Source: Amycolatopsis bullii (GTDB lineage: Bacteria > Actinomycetota > Actinomycetes > Mycobacteriales > Pseudonocardiaceae). Taken from it: a DNA stretch of 41,544 nt. Within the stretch, counting starts at the first letter, position 1, and every line of letters starts with the position of its first letter. This document shows, piece after piece, positions 1 to 10,242 of this stretch. The notes beneath the pieces are model-generated. The model was given only the letters and a program-made list of their open reading frames with translations. It searched no databases and was not told the DNA's origin. A program made the translations under genes and the position numbers. The stretch covers positions 1 to 41,544 of the forward strand of contig NZ_BNAW01000070.1 in the NCBI RefSeq assembly GCF_014654205.1, in the 5' to 3' direction.

Positions 1-140
1 AGTGGCGGGACGACGCCCGGACGACCGCCGCCGACGTGCGCGCCTTCCGGGCGGCGGGCGCCGACGCGGTGGCCGTCCATTTCGGCGGCCACGAAGGCAC
101 CGAACGCCGGCTGGCCGAGCTGGCCGCGGCGGTGGACTGA
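1..140 (+). CDS. C-terminal end of a probable LLM-class flavin/F420-dependent oxidoreductase (5' partial)
   Basis: Only the last 45 codons are present, read from position 3 to the TGA at 138-140. The peptide ends with a surface-helix pattern, FRAAGADAVAVHFGG followed by RRLAELAAAVD, as at the C-terminus of LLM (luciferase-like, F420/FMN-dependent) oxidoreductases, where an alpha/beta step 'AGAD-VHF' precedes the last helix. The N-terminal cofactor-binding part lies outside the window, so the assignment rests on a short tail. It runs in the same direction as the glycosyltransferase that follows, separated by 120 bp. Confidence 0.5.
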   Translation, partial: WRDDARTTAADVRAFRAAGADAVAVHFGGHEGTERRLAELAAAVD

Positions 141-174
141 CCCGGGTCCCGGGATGGCGCCCGGCCGGGTCTTC

Positions 175-180
175 TAGGAT
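175..180 (+). promoter_or_regulatory. Possible -10 box for the GT2-GtrA cassette
   Basis: TAGGAT lies 80 bp before the GTG start of the GT2 gene, in an otherwise GC-rich gap. It matches the actinobacterial vegetative -10 pattern TANNNT. No convincing -35 is visible, so this is a weak call. Confidence 0.25.
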
Positions 181-260
181 GCAGGGCACCAGGACGGGGG
201 ATTCGCCTGCTCGACGGCGCCGCCCGCACCTTTCGACACGAAACTCCGGGGAGCCCCGCA

Positions 261-1265
261 GTGCCCACAGAGCCGATCACCCGCCGCGTGGCGTTCATCT
301 TCCCGATCTACAACGAGGAAGAGAACATCGACCTGCTGCACCGGACGGTCGACGAGGTGACCGCCCCCCTCGCCGGGAAGTACGACTTCAGCTTCCTGTA
401 CGTCGACGACGGCAGCCGGGACGGTTCGCTGGCCAAGCTCACCGAGCTCAGCGCTCGCGACGAGCGGGTCACCGTGGTCGAGCTGTCCCGCAACTTCGGC
501 CACCAGATGGCCGTCACCGCCGGGCTTGACCTGGTCGACGCGGACGCCGTCGTCATCATGGACAGCGACATGCAGGACCCGCCGCGGGTGGCGCTCGAGC
601 TGATCGAGAAGTGGGAAGAGGGCTTCGACGTCGTCTACGCGCAGCGCCGCTCGCGCCAGGACTCGGCGTTCAAGAAGATCACCGCCGGCGGGTTCTACTG
701 GTTCCTGCGGAAGATGGCCGCGGTGGACATCCCGAAGAACACCGGCGACTTCCGGCTGGTCGACCGCAAGGTGGTCGACGAGCTGCGCAAGTACCGCGAG
801 CGCGACCGCTTCCTGCGCGGGCTGGTCAGCTACATCGGCTTCAAGCAGACGGCGGTGCTGTTCGACCGCGACAAGCGGCACGCCGGCGTCACGGGCTACC
901 CGCTGCGCAAGATGCTGCGCTTCGCCGCCGACGGCATCCTCGGCTTCTCGGTGACGCCGCTGAAGATGATCACGCGCATGGGCTACCTGATCTCGTTCCT
1001 GAGCTTCGTCGGGATCGTCTACGTCGGCGGCGTCAAGCTGTTCGCGCCGGAGACCGCGGTGCCTGGCTGGGCGTTCCTCGGGATCGCGATGTTCTTCCTC
1101 GGCGGGATCCAGATCATCATGCTCGGCGTGCTCGGCAGCTACATCGGCCGCACCTACTCGCAGGTGCAGAACCGGCCGCTCTACGGCGTCGCGTCGGTGC
1201 GCACCGGCCCCGGAACGCCGGCCGAGGCCCGCGAGGGCGCCGAAGCGGGAAGCAGCGCCCGGTGA
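261..1265 (+). CDS. GtrB-like family 2 glycosyltransferase (polyprenyl-phosphate sugar synthase type)
   Basis: Predicted to move a sugar from an NDP- or GDP-sugar onto polyprenyl phosphate at the inner face of the membrane. The 334-aa protein has an N-terminal GT-A fold: the start strand with YNEEENI (17-23), the DDGS motif (49-52) and the DSDMQDPP metal-binding segment (101-108, the DxD equivalent). Two C-terminal membrane helices (about 240-260 and 268-295) end in GSYIGRTY, as in GtrB/YfdH proteins rather than soluble DPM1. The GTG start has a purine-rich GGGGAG 5-10 bases upstream. Its stop overlaps the start of gtrA by 4 bases, and the two following genes are GT-C enzymes, which use lipid-phosphate sugars. 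The sugar (mannose, glucose or another) cannot be read from the sequence. Confidence 0.85.
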   Translation: MPTEPITRRVAFIFPIYNEEENIDLLHRTVDEVTAPLAGKYDFSFLYVDDGSRDGSLAKLTELSARDERVTVVELSRNFGHQMAVTAGLDLVDADAVVIMDSDMQDPPRVALELIEKWEEGFDVVYAQRRSRQDSAFKKITAGGFYWFLRKMAAVDIPKNTGDFRLVDRKVVDELRKYRERDRFLRGLVSYIGFKQTAVLFDRDKRHAGVTGYPLRKMLRFAADGILGFSVTPLKMITRMGYLISFLSFVGIVYVGGVKLFAPETAVPGWAFLGIAMFFLGGIQIIMLGVLGSYIGRTYSQVQNRPLYGVASVRTGPGTPAEAREGAEAGSSAR

Positions 1266-1693
1266 AGCTGATCTCGGCGACCCAGCTGCGCTTCGGGATC
1301 GTCGGCGTGGCGAACACCCTCGTCGACGCCCTCGGCTACGCGCTGCTGGTCACGCTGGGCGTCCCGCTGTTCGTGGCGAACTTCATCTCCACGACCACGG
1401 GCATGCTGCTCAGCTTCACGCTGAACCGGAACTTCACCTTCCGCGCCAAGGACGGCGACGTCCGCCGCCAGGCGCTGCTGTTCTTCGCCGTCACCGCGTT
1501 CGGGCTGTGGGTCGTGCAGGCGGCGATCATCTTCGCCGTCACCGCGGCGTTCCCCGGCGTGAACGTGCTGATCCCGAAGTTCGCCGGGATCGCGGTCGGC
1601 CTGGTCTGGAACTACGTGCTCTACAACAAGGTCGTGTTCCGGCCGCGGCCCGTGACGGCCGAACCGCCGGTCGCCGAGGCCACGCATGACTAG
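1262..1693 (+). CDS. GtrA family membrane protein, putative lipid-linked sugar flippase
   Basis: A 143-aa protein with four predicted membrane helices and the GtrA family signatures: an early FGIVGVANTLVD helix (about 11-22), the SFTLNRNFTF loop (about 51-60), and a last helix ending GLVWNYVLYNKVVF. GtrA proteins are thought to flip polyprenyl-phosphate sugars across the membrane, or to assist the partner GT2. The GTG start overlaps the GT2 stop in a GTGA arrangement, which indicates translational coupling. The gene end overlaps the next gene by 8 bases. The C-terminal tail after the last helix (PRPVTAEPPVAEATHD) is variable in the family. Confidence 0.85.
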   Translation: MKLISATQLRFGIVGVANTLVDALGYALLVTLGVPLFVANFISTTTGMLLSFTLNRNFTFRAKDGDVRRQALLFFAVTAFGLWVVQAAIIFAVTAAFPGVNVLIPKFAGIAVGLVWNYVLYNKVVFRPRPVTAEPPVAEATHD

Positions 1694-2951
1694 CACCGCC
1701 GCGCCGTCCCGGGTCACCGATCAGGTCGAGCCGGAACGCACGGAGGAGGCCCGCGCCGGCCGCCGGGCCTGGCTGAACGGCGACTACGCCCGCGTGTTCG
1801 CCGTGGTGCTGGCCTGGAACGTGGTGCTGATCGCGCTGGCCTACCTGTTCGCCCCGTCCAGCCCGGTCGACGAAGGCATCCCGAAGACCGGCATCGGCTC
1901 GACGATGAGCCTGCTGGCGCACACCTACCGCTGGGACGCCGGCAACTACGGCGAGATCGCCATGCACGCCTACACCGGCAGCTACGCCCCGACGCGGGCG
2001 TTCTACCCGGTGTTTCCGATGCTGGTCTGGCTGGTGCAGACGGTCAGCTTCGGCACGCTCGGCCTGCTCGCCGCCGGGTTCCTGGTCAACCTGGTGGCCA
2101 CCTGGCTGGCCGCGGTCGCGCTGCTGAAGATCGGGCGGCACTTCTTTGACGGCGAGCGGGCCCCGTGGCTGGTCGTCGCGGCCTTCCTCACCGCGCCCGC
2201 CGCGTTCTTCCTGCACTCGTTCTACAGCGAGGCGGTGTTCTGCGCGCTGGGCTTCTGGGCCTACCTGTTCGCGCTGCGCCGCCAATGGCTCTGGATGGGG
2301 CTGACGCTCATCCCGCTGACGGCGTCCCGGATCACCGCGGCGGTGTTCGTCGGCCTGTGCTTCCTGGAGTTCTGGCGCTCGAAGGACTGGAAACTGCGCG
2401 GGCTGCTGTCGTGGCACCTGCTGTGGTTCCCGCTGGCGTTCGCCGGCCTGGCCGGCGTGATGGTCGCCATGAAGATCCAGACCGGGGACTTCTTCGCCAG
2501 CTTCAACGCGCTCAAGGGCGTGCGGGAGTGGTCGTACCACCGGTTCAACCCGAACATCCTCGAAACGCTCTGGTTCGAAGCCAAGCTCACCGGTCACGCG
2601 CTCCTCGGCGACACCAAGATGGACGCGTGGACGCTGATGAGCCACGTGCTGCCGATGATCGGCCTGGCGCTGCTGTTCGCGTCCTCGGTGTACGTCCTGG
2701 TGGCCCTGCGGGCAAAGGGCGTCCCGCTGGCACTGTTCGGGTTCGCGTCCATCGTGATGCTGACGATGAACAGCAACGTCGTCTCGGTGCACCGCTACCT
2801 GCTGCCGTGCCTGGTGATGTACGTGGCGCTGGTCCTGTTCGGCGAGCGCCGCCCGAAGCTGCGCGGCGTGGTGCACGTGGTCCTGTACGCGAACGCCCTG
2901 GTCTGCGGAATGATCTACCTCCGCTTCATAACGGGGTTCTGGTCCGGCTGA
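1686..2951 (+). CDS. PIG-V-like GT-C mannosyltransferase, integral membrane
   Basis: A 421-aa polytopic membrane protein. After a soluble N-terminus, a first helix (about 36-56) leads to an outside loop with RWDAGNYGEIA (82-92) and AFYPVFPML, the WDxxxY...FFPLFP pattern of PIG-V/GPI mannosyltransferase II relatives. The Asp is the likely catalytic base of the GT-C fold. A further PIG-V-like element is HSFYSEAVF followed by the Arg-containing TASR. About nine more hydrophobic segments follow. The family takes the sugar from a lipid-phosphate donor and acts on the outer face of the membrane, which matches the two genes upstream. The acceptor is unknown; a lipoglycan, wall polymer or exported lipid is possible. 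The ATG lies inside the end of gtrA (8-base overlap). Confidence 0.75.
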   Translation: MTSTAAPSRVTDQVEPERTEEARAGRRAWLNGDYARVFAVVLAWNVVLIALAYLFAPSSPVDEGIPKTGIGSTMSLLAHTYRWDAGNYGEIAMHAYTGSYAPTRAFYPVFPMLVWLVQTVSFGTLGLLAAGFLVNLVATWLAAVALLKIGRHFFDGERAPWLVVAAFLTAPAAFFLHSFYSEAVFCALGFWAYLFALRRQWLWMGLTLIPLTASRITAAVFVGLCFLEFWRSKDWKLRGLLSWHLLWFPLAFAGLAGVMVAMKIQTGDFFASFNALKGVREWSYHRFNPNILETLWFEAKLTGHALLGDTKMDAWTLMSHVLPMIGLALLFASSVYVLVALRAKGVPLALFGFASIVMLTMNSNVVSVHRYLLPCLVMYVALVLFGERRPKLRGVVHVVLYANALVCGMIYLRFITGFWSG

Positions 2952-2974
2952 GCACAGCCGAAGGGGGCGGGGAA

Positions 2975-4246
2975 ATGAACTTGTCCGGTTCGCTGCGGGA
3001 GGGAACCGAGCACGGACCTTCGGCGGCCGAACGGACCGTCGAGATCCCCCGGGTCGCCGACCGGCCGGCCGCTGCCGGGCCGTCCGAGCGGACCCGCCGG
3101 ATCTCCGTGATCGTGCTCGCCGCGCTGCTGGTCCTGCTCGCGTTCGGGGTCCGGCTGGCCCTGTTCCGGTACGAGACCGCGGACTACACCGCGTTCTACC
3201 GGCGGTGGTACGACTTCGTCGTCGACCAGGGCGGGATCGGCGCGCTCAAGTACGAGTTCTCCGACCTGAACGCGCCCTACCGGTACTTCATGGTGCTGCT
3301 GCCGCACCTGCCGGTGCCCTCGCCGCTCGCCGGGATCAAGGCCTTCTCGGTCCTGTTCGACGTGGTGACGGCGTTCTTCGTGTACCGCATCGTGGCGCTG
3401 AAGCACCCGTCGCGCTGGATCGCGGCCGCGGCGGCGTTCACCGTGTTCATGCTGCCGACCGTGGTGATCAACAGCGCCATGTGGGCCCAGGGCGACGCGA
3501 TCTACACCGCGTTCTCCGTCGGCGCCGTCTACTTCCTGCTGCGGAAGCGGCCCTGGTGGGCTTGCGTCTTCTTCGGCCTCGCGCTCGCGTTCAAGCTGCA
3601 GGCGATCTTCCTCTTCCCGCTGCTGCTCGTGATGGTGCTGCTCGGCCGCGTGCCGTGGCGGGCCCTGGTGGCGATCCCGGTCGTCTACCTGGCCCTGGAC
3701 GTCCCCGCGCTGCTGGCCGGGGCGTCCCCGGGGAAACTGCTGACGGTCTACCTCAACCAGACGAGCATCTACCCGCAGCTGACGCTCAGCGCGCCCAACA
3801 TCTGGCAGTTCTTCCGCGGCGAGCACGGCATGGAAGCGATGAAGACCCCGGCGGTCCTGCTGACCGCGTTGCTGATCTTCACGCTCTGCCTGCTGGTGGT
3901 GCTCAGCCGGGTCGAGCTGACCGACACACGGATCCTGGTGATCGGGGCGATCTCGGCGATCCTCGTGCCGTTCGTCCTGCCGTCGATGCACGAGCGCTAC
4001 TTCTACCTCGCCGACGTCCTGACGCTCGTCCTGGCGTTCTACCTGCCGAGGCAGCTGTGGTACCTGCCGATCATCGTCGAGTTCTGCTCGCTGATGTGCT
4101 ACCTGCCGAACATCTTCTTCGCGAAGGCGGGCGGCGAGCCGGTCGACTTCCGCATCCTCGCGGCGCTGGAGCTGGGCGCGCTAATCCTGCTGGTCCGGTA
4201 CACGGTGTGGGACTTCCGGCGGCACCGCGAGCCACTGACACGGTGA
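2975..4246 (+). CDS. Gpi18-like (COG5542-type) GT-C membrane glycosyltransferase
   Basis: A 423-aa protein. The first ~42 residues are soluble and charged, followed by about ten hydrophobic segments. The loop after helix 1 reads ETADYTAFYRRWYDF (67-81); the Asp at about 70 is in the position of the GT-C catalytic acid. Near the C-terminus MHERYFYLADVL is the signature seen in Gpi18-like and polyprenol-dependent mannosyltransferases. The ATG was chosen because GGGGGCGGGGAA lies just before it; the gap to the previous gene is 23 bases. It is probably the last gene of the four-gene cassette, since a GC-rich hairpin follows and the next gene runs toward it. The substrate cannot be inferred. Confidence 0.75.
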   Translation: MNLSGSLREGTEHGPSAAERTVEIPRVADRPAAAGPSERTRRISVIVLAALLVLLAFGVRLALFRYETADYTAFYRRWYDFVVDQGGIGALKYEFSDLNAPYRYFMVLLPHLPVPSPLAGIKAFSVLFDVVTAFFVYRIVALKHPSRWIAAAAAFTVFMLPTVVINSAMWAQGDAIYTAFSVGAVYFLLRKRPWWACVFFGLALAFKLQAIFLFPLLLVMVLLGRVPWRALVAIPVVYLALDVPALLAGASPGKLLTVYLNQTSIYPQLTLSAPNIWQFFRGEHGMEAMKTPAVLLTALLIFTLCLLVVLSRVELTDTRILVIGAISAILVPFVLPSMHERYFYLADVLTLVLAFYLPRQLWYLPIIVEFCSLMCYLPNIFFAKAGGEPVDFRILAALELGALILLVRYTVWDFRRHREPLTR

Positions 4247-4333
4247 CCTGATCGGGACAGACGCAAGGAGCCGGTGGCGCGCGGCGAGGCCGGTGGCGAC
4301 TGGCACGTGGTGCTGGTGCCTGTGCTGGCTGGT

Positions 4334-4350
4334 CCCCCGGCGGCCGGGGG
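4334..4350. terminator. Hairpin between convergent Gpi18-like gene and prfA
   Basis: Perfect 7-bp stem CCCCCGG/CCGGGGG with a 3-base loop, one base from the prfA stop codon. There is no U-tract, as is usual for actinobacterial terminators; it could serve both converging transcripts. Confidence 0.5.
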
Positions 4351-4351
4351 C

Positions 4352-5431
4352 TCAGCCCGACTGAGCCGCCAGGCGCTCTTCGCGGTCCGCGGTCGCCAGG
4401 GCGTCCAGCACGCCGTCCAGGTCGCCGTCCAGGACCTGGTCGAGGTTGTAGGCCTTGTAGTTGACGCGGTGGTCCGAGATGCGGTTCTCCGGGAAGTTGT
4501 ACGTCCGGATGCGCTCCGAGCGGTCGACCGTGCGGACCTGGGACTTGCGGGCGTCCGACGCCTTCGCCGCCGCCTCTTCCTCCGCGATCGCCTGCAGCCG
4601 CGCCTGGAGCACCTGCAACGCGCGCGCCCGGTTCTGGATCTGGGACTTCTCGTTCTGGCAGGACACCACGATGCCGGTCGGCAGGTGGGTGATCCGGACC
4701 GCCGAGTCGGTCGTGTTGACGCTCTGGCCGCCCGGGCCCGAGGACCGGAACACGTCGATGCGCAGGTCGTTCGGGTCGATTTCGACCTCGACCTCCTCCG
4801 GCTCCGGGTAGATGAGCACGCCGGACGCCGACGTGTGGATGCGGCCCTGGGACTCCGTCGCCGGCACGCGCTGGACGCGGTGGACGCCGCCCTCGAACTT
4901 CAGGCGGGACCAGACACCGTCGACGTCGGCCGACTTCGTCTTGATCGAAAGCGTGACGTCCTTGAAGCCGCCCAGGTCGGAGTCCACCGAGTCGAGGACC
5001 TCCGCCTTCCAGCCGTGGCGCTCGGCGTAGCGCAGGTACATCCGCAGCAGGTCGCCGGCGAACAGGGCCGACTCCTCGCCGCCCTCGCCGGACTTGATCT
5101 CCATCACGACGTCGGAGCCGTCGTACGGGTCGCGCGGGAGCAGCAGCTCGGTGAGCTTCGACTCCAGCTCGGGGATGCGCGCGGCCAGCTCCTCGGCCTC
5201 GGCGGCGAACTCCGCGTCCTCCGAGGCCATTTCCCGCGCCGCCGCGAGGTCGTCACGGGCCGTGTCGAGCTCGTGGACCGCGCGGACGACCGGCGTCAGC
5301 TCGGCGTAGCGGCGGCCGAGCTTGCGGGCGCGCGCCTGGTCGGCGTGCACCGCCGGGTCCGCCAGCTGCTGCTCCAGCTCCGCGTGTTCGGCGAGCAGCC
5401 CCTTGAGCGAGCTCGAATCCACCTCTGCCAC
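4352..5431 (-). CDS. prfA: Peptide chain release factor 1
   Basis: RF1 recognises UAA and UAG stop codons and triggers hydrolysis of peptidyl-tRNA in the ribosome. The 359-aa protein has full family length. The N-terminal helical domain is followed by the codon-recognition region with RVPATESQGRIHTSA, carrying the PAT tripeptide that marks RF1 rather than RF2 (RF2 has SPF). The catalytic SSGPGGQSVN contains the GGQ loop, and the C-terminus has RSERIRTYNFPENRISDHR. The start is GTG with only a weak upstream GAGAG. It lies 70 bp downstream of rpmE and is separated from it by a strong hairpin, so prfA expression probably depends on read-through or on a promoter inside the gap. Confidence 0.97.
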   Translation of the reverse strand: MAEVDSSSLKGLLAEHAELEQQLADPAVHADQARARKLGRRYAELTPVVRAVHELDTARDDLAAAREMASEDAEFAAEAEELAARIPELESKLTELLLPRDPYDGSDVVMEIKSGEGGEESALFAGDLLRMYLRYAERHGWKAEVLDSVDSDLGGFKDVTLSIKTKSADVDGVWSRLKFEGGVHRVQRVPATESQGRIHTSASGVLIYPEPEEVEVEIDPNDLRIDVFRSSGPGGQSVNTTDSAVRITHLPTGIVVSCQNEKSQIQNRARALQVLQARLQAIAEEEAAAKASDARKSQVRTVDRSERIRTYNFPENRISDHRVNYKAYNLDQVLDGDLDGVLDALATADREERLAAQSG

Positions 5432-5458
5432 CTCTCAGCCCGGGAAACAACATAAAGA

Positions 5459-5493
5459 ACGGCGCCCACCCGGGAGTACCGGATGGGCGCCGT
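5459..5493 (-). terminator. Rho-independent terminator of rpmE
   Basis: A perfect 10-bp stem ACGGCGCCCA/TGGGCGCCGT with a 15-base loop. On the - strand the stem is followed by the T-rich stretch TTCTTTATGTTGTTT. It starts 8 bases past the rpmE stop. Confidence 0.8.
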
Positions 5494-5501
5494 GCAGAAA
5501 G

Positions 5502-5732
5502 CTACTTGGCGTCGGCGTCCTTCTTCTGCCGCTTGCCGTAGCGAGCCTCGAAGCGCGCGACCCGGCCACCGGTGTCCATGATCTTCTGCTTGCCCGTGTA
5601 GAACGGGTGGCAGTTCGAGCAGATCTCGACGTGGATGTTGCCGCTGGTCTTGGTGCTGTGCGTGGTGAAGCTGTTGCCGCAGTCGCAGTTCACTTCGGTG
5701 ACCACGTACTCGGGGTGAATACCGCTCTTCAT
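5502..5732 (-). CDS. rpmE: 50S ribosomal protein L31, zinc-binding type
   Basis: A 76-aa ribosomal large-subunit protein. It has the Zn-ribbon cysteines C16-x-C18 and C38-x-x-C41 (NCDCGNSF and ICSNCHPFYTG), so it is the zinc form (C+) and not the zinc-free paralogue induced under zinc starvation. The start ATG at 5732 has AGAGGA 6-10 bases upstream and gives the canonical MKSGIHPEY N-terminus; the open frame extends further upstream but has no family support there. The neighbours rho (upstream) and prfA (downstream) follow the common rho-rpmE-prfA order. Confidence 0.97.
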   Translation of the reverse strand: MKSGIHPEYVVTEVNCDCGNSFTTHSTKTSGNIHVEICSNCHPFYTGKQKIMDTGGRVARFEARYGKRQKKDADAK

Positions 5733-5865
5733 GGTGTCCTCTCTCGTTGGCTCCGGGTCCCCAGTCGTTCCACGGGGTGAACCGGCGCCGGACTTCAGCG
5801 GATGATTCTGCCAGACGGGCAGACGTCTACTGGAACGCACCCCGCTGACCAGCTATTCCCGACGC

Positions 5866-5903
5866 GGAACGGGCCTCCCCGGTCACCCGGGAAGGCCCGT
5901 TCC
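5866..5903 (-). terminator. Hairpin downstream of rho
   Basis: A perfect 11-bp stem GGAACGGGCCT/AGGCCCGTTCC with a 16-base loop, 12 bases beyond the rho stop codon. The stem is strong but no U-tract follows on the - strand. Confidence 0.6.
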
Positions 5904-5915
5904 AGCAGCCAGGAC

Positions 5916-7889
<1,974 letters not shown>

Positions 7890-8299
7890 ACATGTCCTTC
7901 CTGACCGATCCACGCCTCCAGGTGGATCAGCGGACTGCCGCTCGCTTCTGATCGCGAACCGGCGTAGTTGCCCCCCGATACGCGAGATGAGCTCTTCGGC
8001 CGTGCGGAACACAGCTGGAGCGCCTCCACCACAGGGGTTTGCGTCCTCCAAACGGAGGACACGGAATTCGGCACCGCCGAAACCGGAAACCCGCCCAAGT
8101 CGTTCCGCGTTACCCCGCTTGCCAGGCGGTGCGGATTCGGCGGATCGACGACGGATGCGGATCCGGGGATTCCCCGGGACCGGCATCGGGTGCGGAAACG
8201 CACGGTGATCGAACGCCCCCGAGGGTAGACCGCGCCGCTGCCGGGTGCAACAACCACCCCCCGCGTGGCGGCTGCCTCGTCGGCCACGTGACCCAGCCT
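7890..8299 (-). other. 410-bp rho leader/intergenic region with hairpins
   Basis: I see no credible gene between thrB and rho, which run in the same direction. The region is long for this compact stretch and holds inverted repeats: a perfect 7-bp stem with 4-base loop at 8043-8060 (GTCCTCC/GGAGGAC), CCGGGG-ATT-CCCCGG at about 8163-8177, and a 6-bp stem at 8264-8288 just after thrB. It probably contains the rho promoter and an untranslated leader. Autoregulation of rho through its leader is established in enteric bacteria; here it is only a possibility. Confidence 0.5.
8264..8288 (-). terminator. Possible terminator of the argS-thrB operon
   Basis: CGTGGC/GCCACG stem with a 13-base loop, 11 bases past the thrB stop. 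The stem is short and no U-tract follows. Confidence 0.3.
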
Positions 8300-9184
8300 T
8301 TACTGAGCTGCAACCTGCACGCCCGTGAGATCCACGGGCAGCTCGAGGACGTCGAAATCAGTAACGCCGGCCTCGGGGGGAAGTATTCCCCCGGTGGTCA
8401 GGGCGAGGACCGTGGGACCGGCGCCGGAGATGGCGGCGGCCACGCCCTGTGCACGGAGCGTCGCCACCAGCTCCGTGCTCGCCGGGTACGCGGGGGCGCG
8501 GTAGGGCTGGTGCAGGCGGTCCTCGGTGGCCGTGAGCAGCAGTTCCGGCTTCGCCGTCAGCGCGTGGACGGCGAGCGCGGCCCGGCCGGCGTTGTGCGCG
8601 GCGTCGGCGTGCGGCACGGCTGCCGGCAGCAGGCCACGCGTGGTCGCGGTGGCCGAGCGCACCGACGGCACGGCCACGACCGGCCGGATCGAGGGGTGCG
8701 GGGTGAGCCGTTCGGCGTGGAACTCCCCGCCGTCGCACCAGGCCAGGACCAGCCCGCCGAGCAAGCTCGCGGCGGCGTTGTCGGCGTGGCCTTCGAACCC
8801 GGCGGCCAGCTGCAGGGCGTCGGAACTGTCGATTTCCCGGCCGGCGAGGGCGTACCCGGCGGCCACGCCGGACACCACCGCGGCCGCGGACGAGCCGAGG
8901 CCGCGCGCGTGCGGGATCGTGTTGAAGCAGCGCAGGTGCAGGCCGGGGAGCTCGACGCCGAGGTGCTCGCAGGTCGCGCGGATCGCCCGCACGACCAGGT
9001 GGGTCTCGTCGGTGGGGACGTCCTCGACCCCGCCCGCACCGGCGTCGATGACCTCGACCTTGAGCCCGGTGTCGGTGACGCGCACCTCGACGACGTCGTA
9101 GAGGCTCAGGGCCATGCCGAAGGCGTCGAAGCCCGGCCCGAGGTTCGCCGTGGACGCCGGGACGGTGACCCGGAAGGCGCTCAC
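8300..9184 (-). CDS. thrB: Homoserine kinase
   Basis: Phosphorylates L-homoserine with ATP to O-phosphohomoserine, the substrate of ThrC. The 294-aa GHMP-kinase has the N-terminal PASTANLGPGFDAFG segment, the ATP-binding IPHARGLGSSAAA glycine-rich motif (family GLGSS), and the C-terminal AAISGAGPTVLAL motif. The GTG start overlaps the thrC stop by 4 bases (GTGA), so the two are likely translationally coupled. It is the last gene of argS-lysA-hom-thrC-thrB. The stop is TAA, unusual among the TGA/TAG stops here. Confidence 0.96.
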   Translation of the reverse strand: MSAFRVTVPASTANLGPGFDAFGMALSLYDVVEVRVTDTGLKVEVIDAGAGGVEDVPTDETHLVVRAIRATCEHLGVELPGLHLRCFNTIPHARGLGSSAAAVVSGVAAGYALAGREIDSSDALQLAAGFEGHADNAAASLLGGLVLAWCDGGEFHAERLTPHPSIRPVVAVPSVRSATATTRGLLPAAVPHADAAHNAGRAALAVHALTAKPELLLTATEDRLHQPYRAPAYPASTELVATLRAQGVAAAISGAGPTVLALTTGGILPPEAGVTDFDVLELPVDLTGVQVAAQ

Positions 9185-10242
9185 CGCAGGTCCAGCGCCG
9201 CCGCGACGGCCGAGGGGTCCACAGCGAGGGGCTCGACCTCGACGTTGCCCGCCAGCGCCGTCTGGGGGTCCTTCAGGCCGTGGCCGGTGACCGTGCAGAC
9301 CACGCGCGAACCGCGAGGCAGCCGTCCGTCCGCGGCCGTGGCCAGCAGGCCCGCCACGCTGGTGGCCGACGCCGGCTCCACGAACACGCCTTCGCGGCCG
9401 GCCAGCAGCCGGTAGGCCTCGAGGATCTTCTCGTCGGTGACGGCTTCGAAGAGCCCGTCCGACTCGTCCTTGGCCTTGACCGCGGCGGTCCACGACGCCG
9501 GGCTGCCGATCCGGATCGCCGTCGCGATCGTGTCCGGGTCGCGCACCGGCTCGCCGTGCACCAGCGGCGCCGCACCGGCCGCCTGGAAGCCGAACATCCG
9601 GGGCGTGTTCTTCACCACACCGTCGGCCGCGTACTCCGCATACCCCGCCCAGTAGGCGGTGATGTTGCCGGCGTTGCCGACCGGCAGGCAGTGGATGTCC
9701 GGCGCCGTCCCGAGCACGTCGCAGATCTCGAAGGCCGCGGTCTTCTGGCCGGCGATGCGCACCGGGTTGACCGAGTTGACCAGCGTGACCGGGTAGTCGG
9801 CCGCGGTCTTGCGGGCCAGCTCGAGGCAGTCGTCGAAGTTGCCGTCGACCTGCAGGATCCGGGCGCCGTGCAGGACGGCCTGGGCGAGCTTGCCCATGGC
9901 GATCTTGCCTTGGGGCACCAGGACGGCGCAGGTGAGCCCGGCCCGGGCGGCGTAGGCGGCGGCCGAGGCGGAGGTGTTGCCGGTCGACGCGCAGATCACC
10001 GCCTTGAGGCCGCTGGCCAGCGCGTGCGTGATGGCCACGGTCATCCCGCGGTCCTTGAACGAGCCGGTCGGGTTGGCGCCCTCGACCTTGAGGTGGACCT
10101 CGCAGCCGGTCAGCTCGGACAGGTGGTGGGCGGGCAGCAGCGGCGTGTTGCCCTCGCCCAGCGTGACGACCCGGGCGCCGTCCGGGACCGGGACGCGGTC
10201 CCGGTACGCCTCGATGAGCCCGGGCCAAGGGTGCCTGATCAC
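9181..10242 (-). CDS. thrC: Threonine synthase (PLP-dependent)
   Basis: Converts O-phosphohomoserine to L-threonine. The 353-aa length matches the short bacterial class. The PLP lysine lies in PTGSFKDRG, followed by the substrate-binding ASTGNTSASAAAYAARAG and the phosphate-binding loop LPVGNAGNITAYW. GTG start, with a 4-base GTGA overlap with the end of hom; its own stop overlaps the start of thrB in the same way. The two overlaps point to balanced synthesis of the three threonine-branch enzymes. Confidence 0.97.
   Translation of the reverse strand: MIRHPWPGLIEAYRDRVPVPDGARVVTLGEGNTPLLPAHHLSELTGCEVHLKVEGANPTGSFKDRGMTVAITHALASGLKAVICASTGNTSASAAAYAARAGLTCAVLVPQGKIAMGKLAQAVLHGARILQVDGNFDDCLELARKTAADYPVTLVNSVNPVRIAGQKTAAFEICDVLGTAPDIHCLPVGNAGNITAYWAGYAEYAADGVVKNTPRMFGFQAAGAAPLVHGEPVRDPDTIATAIRIGSPASWTAAVKAKDESDGLFEAVTDEKILEAYRLLAGREGVFVEPASATSVAGLLATAADGRLPRGSRVVCTVTGHGLKDPQTALAGNVEVEPLAVDPSAVAAALDLR

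Noticed and set aside
8163..8177. CCGGGGATTCCCCGG in the rho leader as a PAS-LuxR operator
   Set aside because: The centre spacing does not fit the consensus and rho is a housekeeping gene. A simple hairpin is the better reading.
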